A stretch of 6,779 bases of DNA from NCBI GenBank assembly GCA_021791615.1, contig JAJYWG010000396.1, positions 1 through 6,779 of the forward strand. Direction: 5' to 3'. The DNA is from Actinomycetes bacterium. Lineage in GTDB: Bacteria; Actinomycetota; Acidimicrobiia; Acidimicrobiales; RAAP-2. Positions 6,647 to 6,779 of the stretch are shown here, in pieces. How positions within the stretch are numbered: position 1 is the first letter of the stretch; the number at the start of each line of letters is the position of its first letter. The position numbers and the translations under genes were made by a program. Below the pieces are notes generated by a model, which did not search any database, was not told the DNA's origin, and worked only from the letters and a program-made list of their open reading frames with translations.

Positions 6647-6779
6647 CGCCCGCCGAGATCGAAAGCAACCGAGCTGCCCAGCAGGTCGCGCAGTCCTGGC
6701 AGCCGGCGCGCTCCCAAGGTGTTCCCATGGGGAATCGTGACGAGATGATGCCGCTCCTAGAAGATGTGGTCCTCAGGGC
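6643..6779 (+). CDS. Unrecognised protein, N-terminal part only (runs off the window)
   Basis: An open frame starts with GTG at 6643, sharing GTGA with the stop of the LLM gene, and stays open to the window end (about 45 codons). It begins MTPAEIESNRAAQQVAQSW and continues through PARSQGVPMGNRDEMM to LLEDVVL. The translated stretch is hydrophilic and helix-prone, with no signal peptide or membrane segment. Third positions are about three-quarters G or C, fitting a real gene here but less biased than metE. ATG at 6727 (MGNRDEMM) is an alternative start, which would leave about 80 bases of spacer. I do not recognise the family; too little is visible to assign a function. The overlap arrangement matches the other coupled junctions of this window and is the main support for it. 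Confidence 0.5.
   Translation, partial: MTPAEIESNRAAQQVAQSWQPARSQGVPMGNRDEMMPLLEDVVLR

Overview
This window is a dense, GC-rich stretch of bacterial chromosome in which every credible gene lies on the + strand. The high G/C at third codon positions, GTG starts, 4-base start/stop overlaps and an F420-type luciferase-like oxidoreductase suggest a high-GC actinobacterium, possibly of the Acidimicrobiia type. That placement is inferred from style and gene content; there is no rRNA or other marker here.

Layout. Positions 9-999 hold three small genes joined by GTGA overlaps: a DUF2249 (TusA-like) protein, a MIP18/DUF59 iron-sulfur assembly factor, and a DUF488 (YeaO-like) protein. Four bases later comes an AlkA-like HhH-GPD DNA glycosylase (1004-1996), whose stop overlaps the start of metE, the cobalamin-independent methionine synthase (1993-4302). 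A 108-base gap (4303-4410) contains one good inverted repeat and is the only plausible transcriptional break. Then come gltD, the small subunit of glutamate synthase (4411-5919), and, after 28 bases, a luciferase-like (LLM, probably F420-dependent) oxidoreductase (5948-6646) that looks C-terminally shortened. Its stop overlaps a GTG start of an unrecognised gene that runs off the window end (6643-6779).

How the genes fit together. The first five genes look like one transcript (bases 9-4302) with translational coupling at three of the four junctions. The functions are mixed: sulfur and Fe-S handling, base-excision repair of alkylated DNA, and methionine synthesis. A loose thread links them, because DUF59 factors mature Fe-S proteins and GltD is an Fe-S flavoprotein, but the co-location may be simple packing of housekeeping genes. 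gltD lacks gltB on either visible side.

I see no mobile element, CRISPR array, tRNA, rRNA or riboswitch, and no clear undescribed system. The items most worth a second look are the shortened LLM gene with its GTG repeat and overlapping unknown gene, the orphan gltD with a small insertion in its FAD region, metE coupled to a DNA glycosylase without a leader of its own, and the hairpin before gltD.
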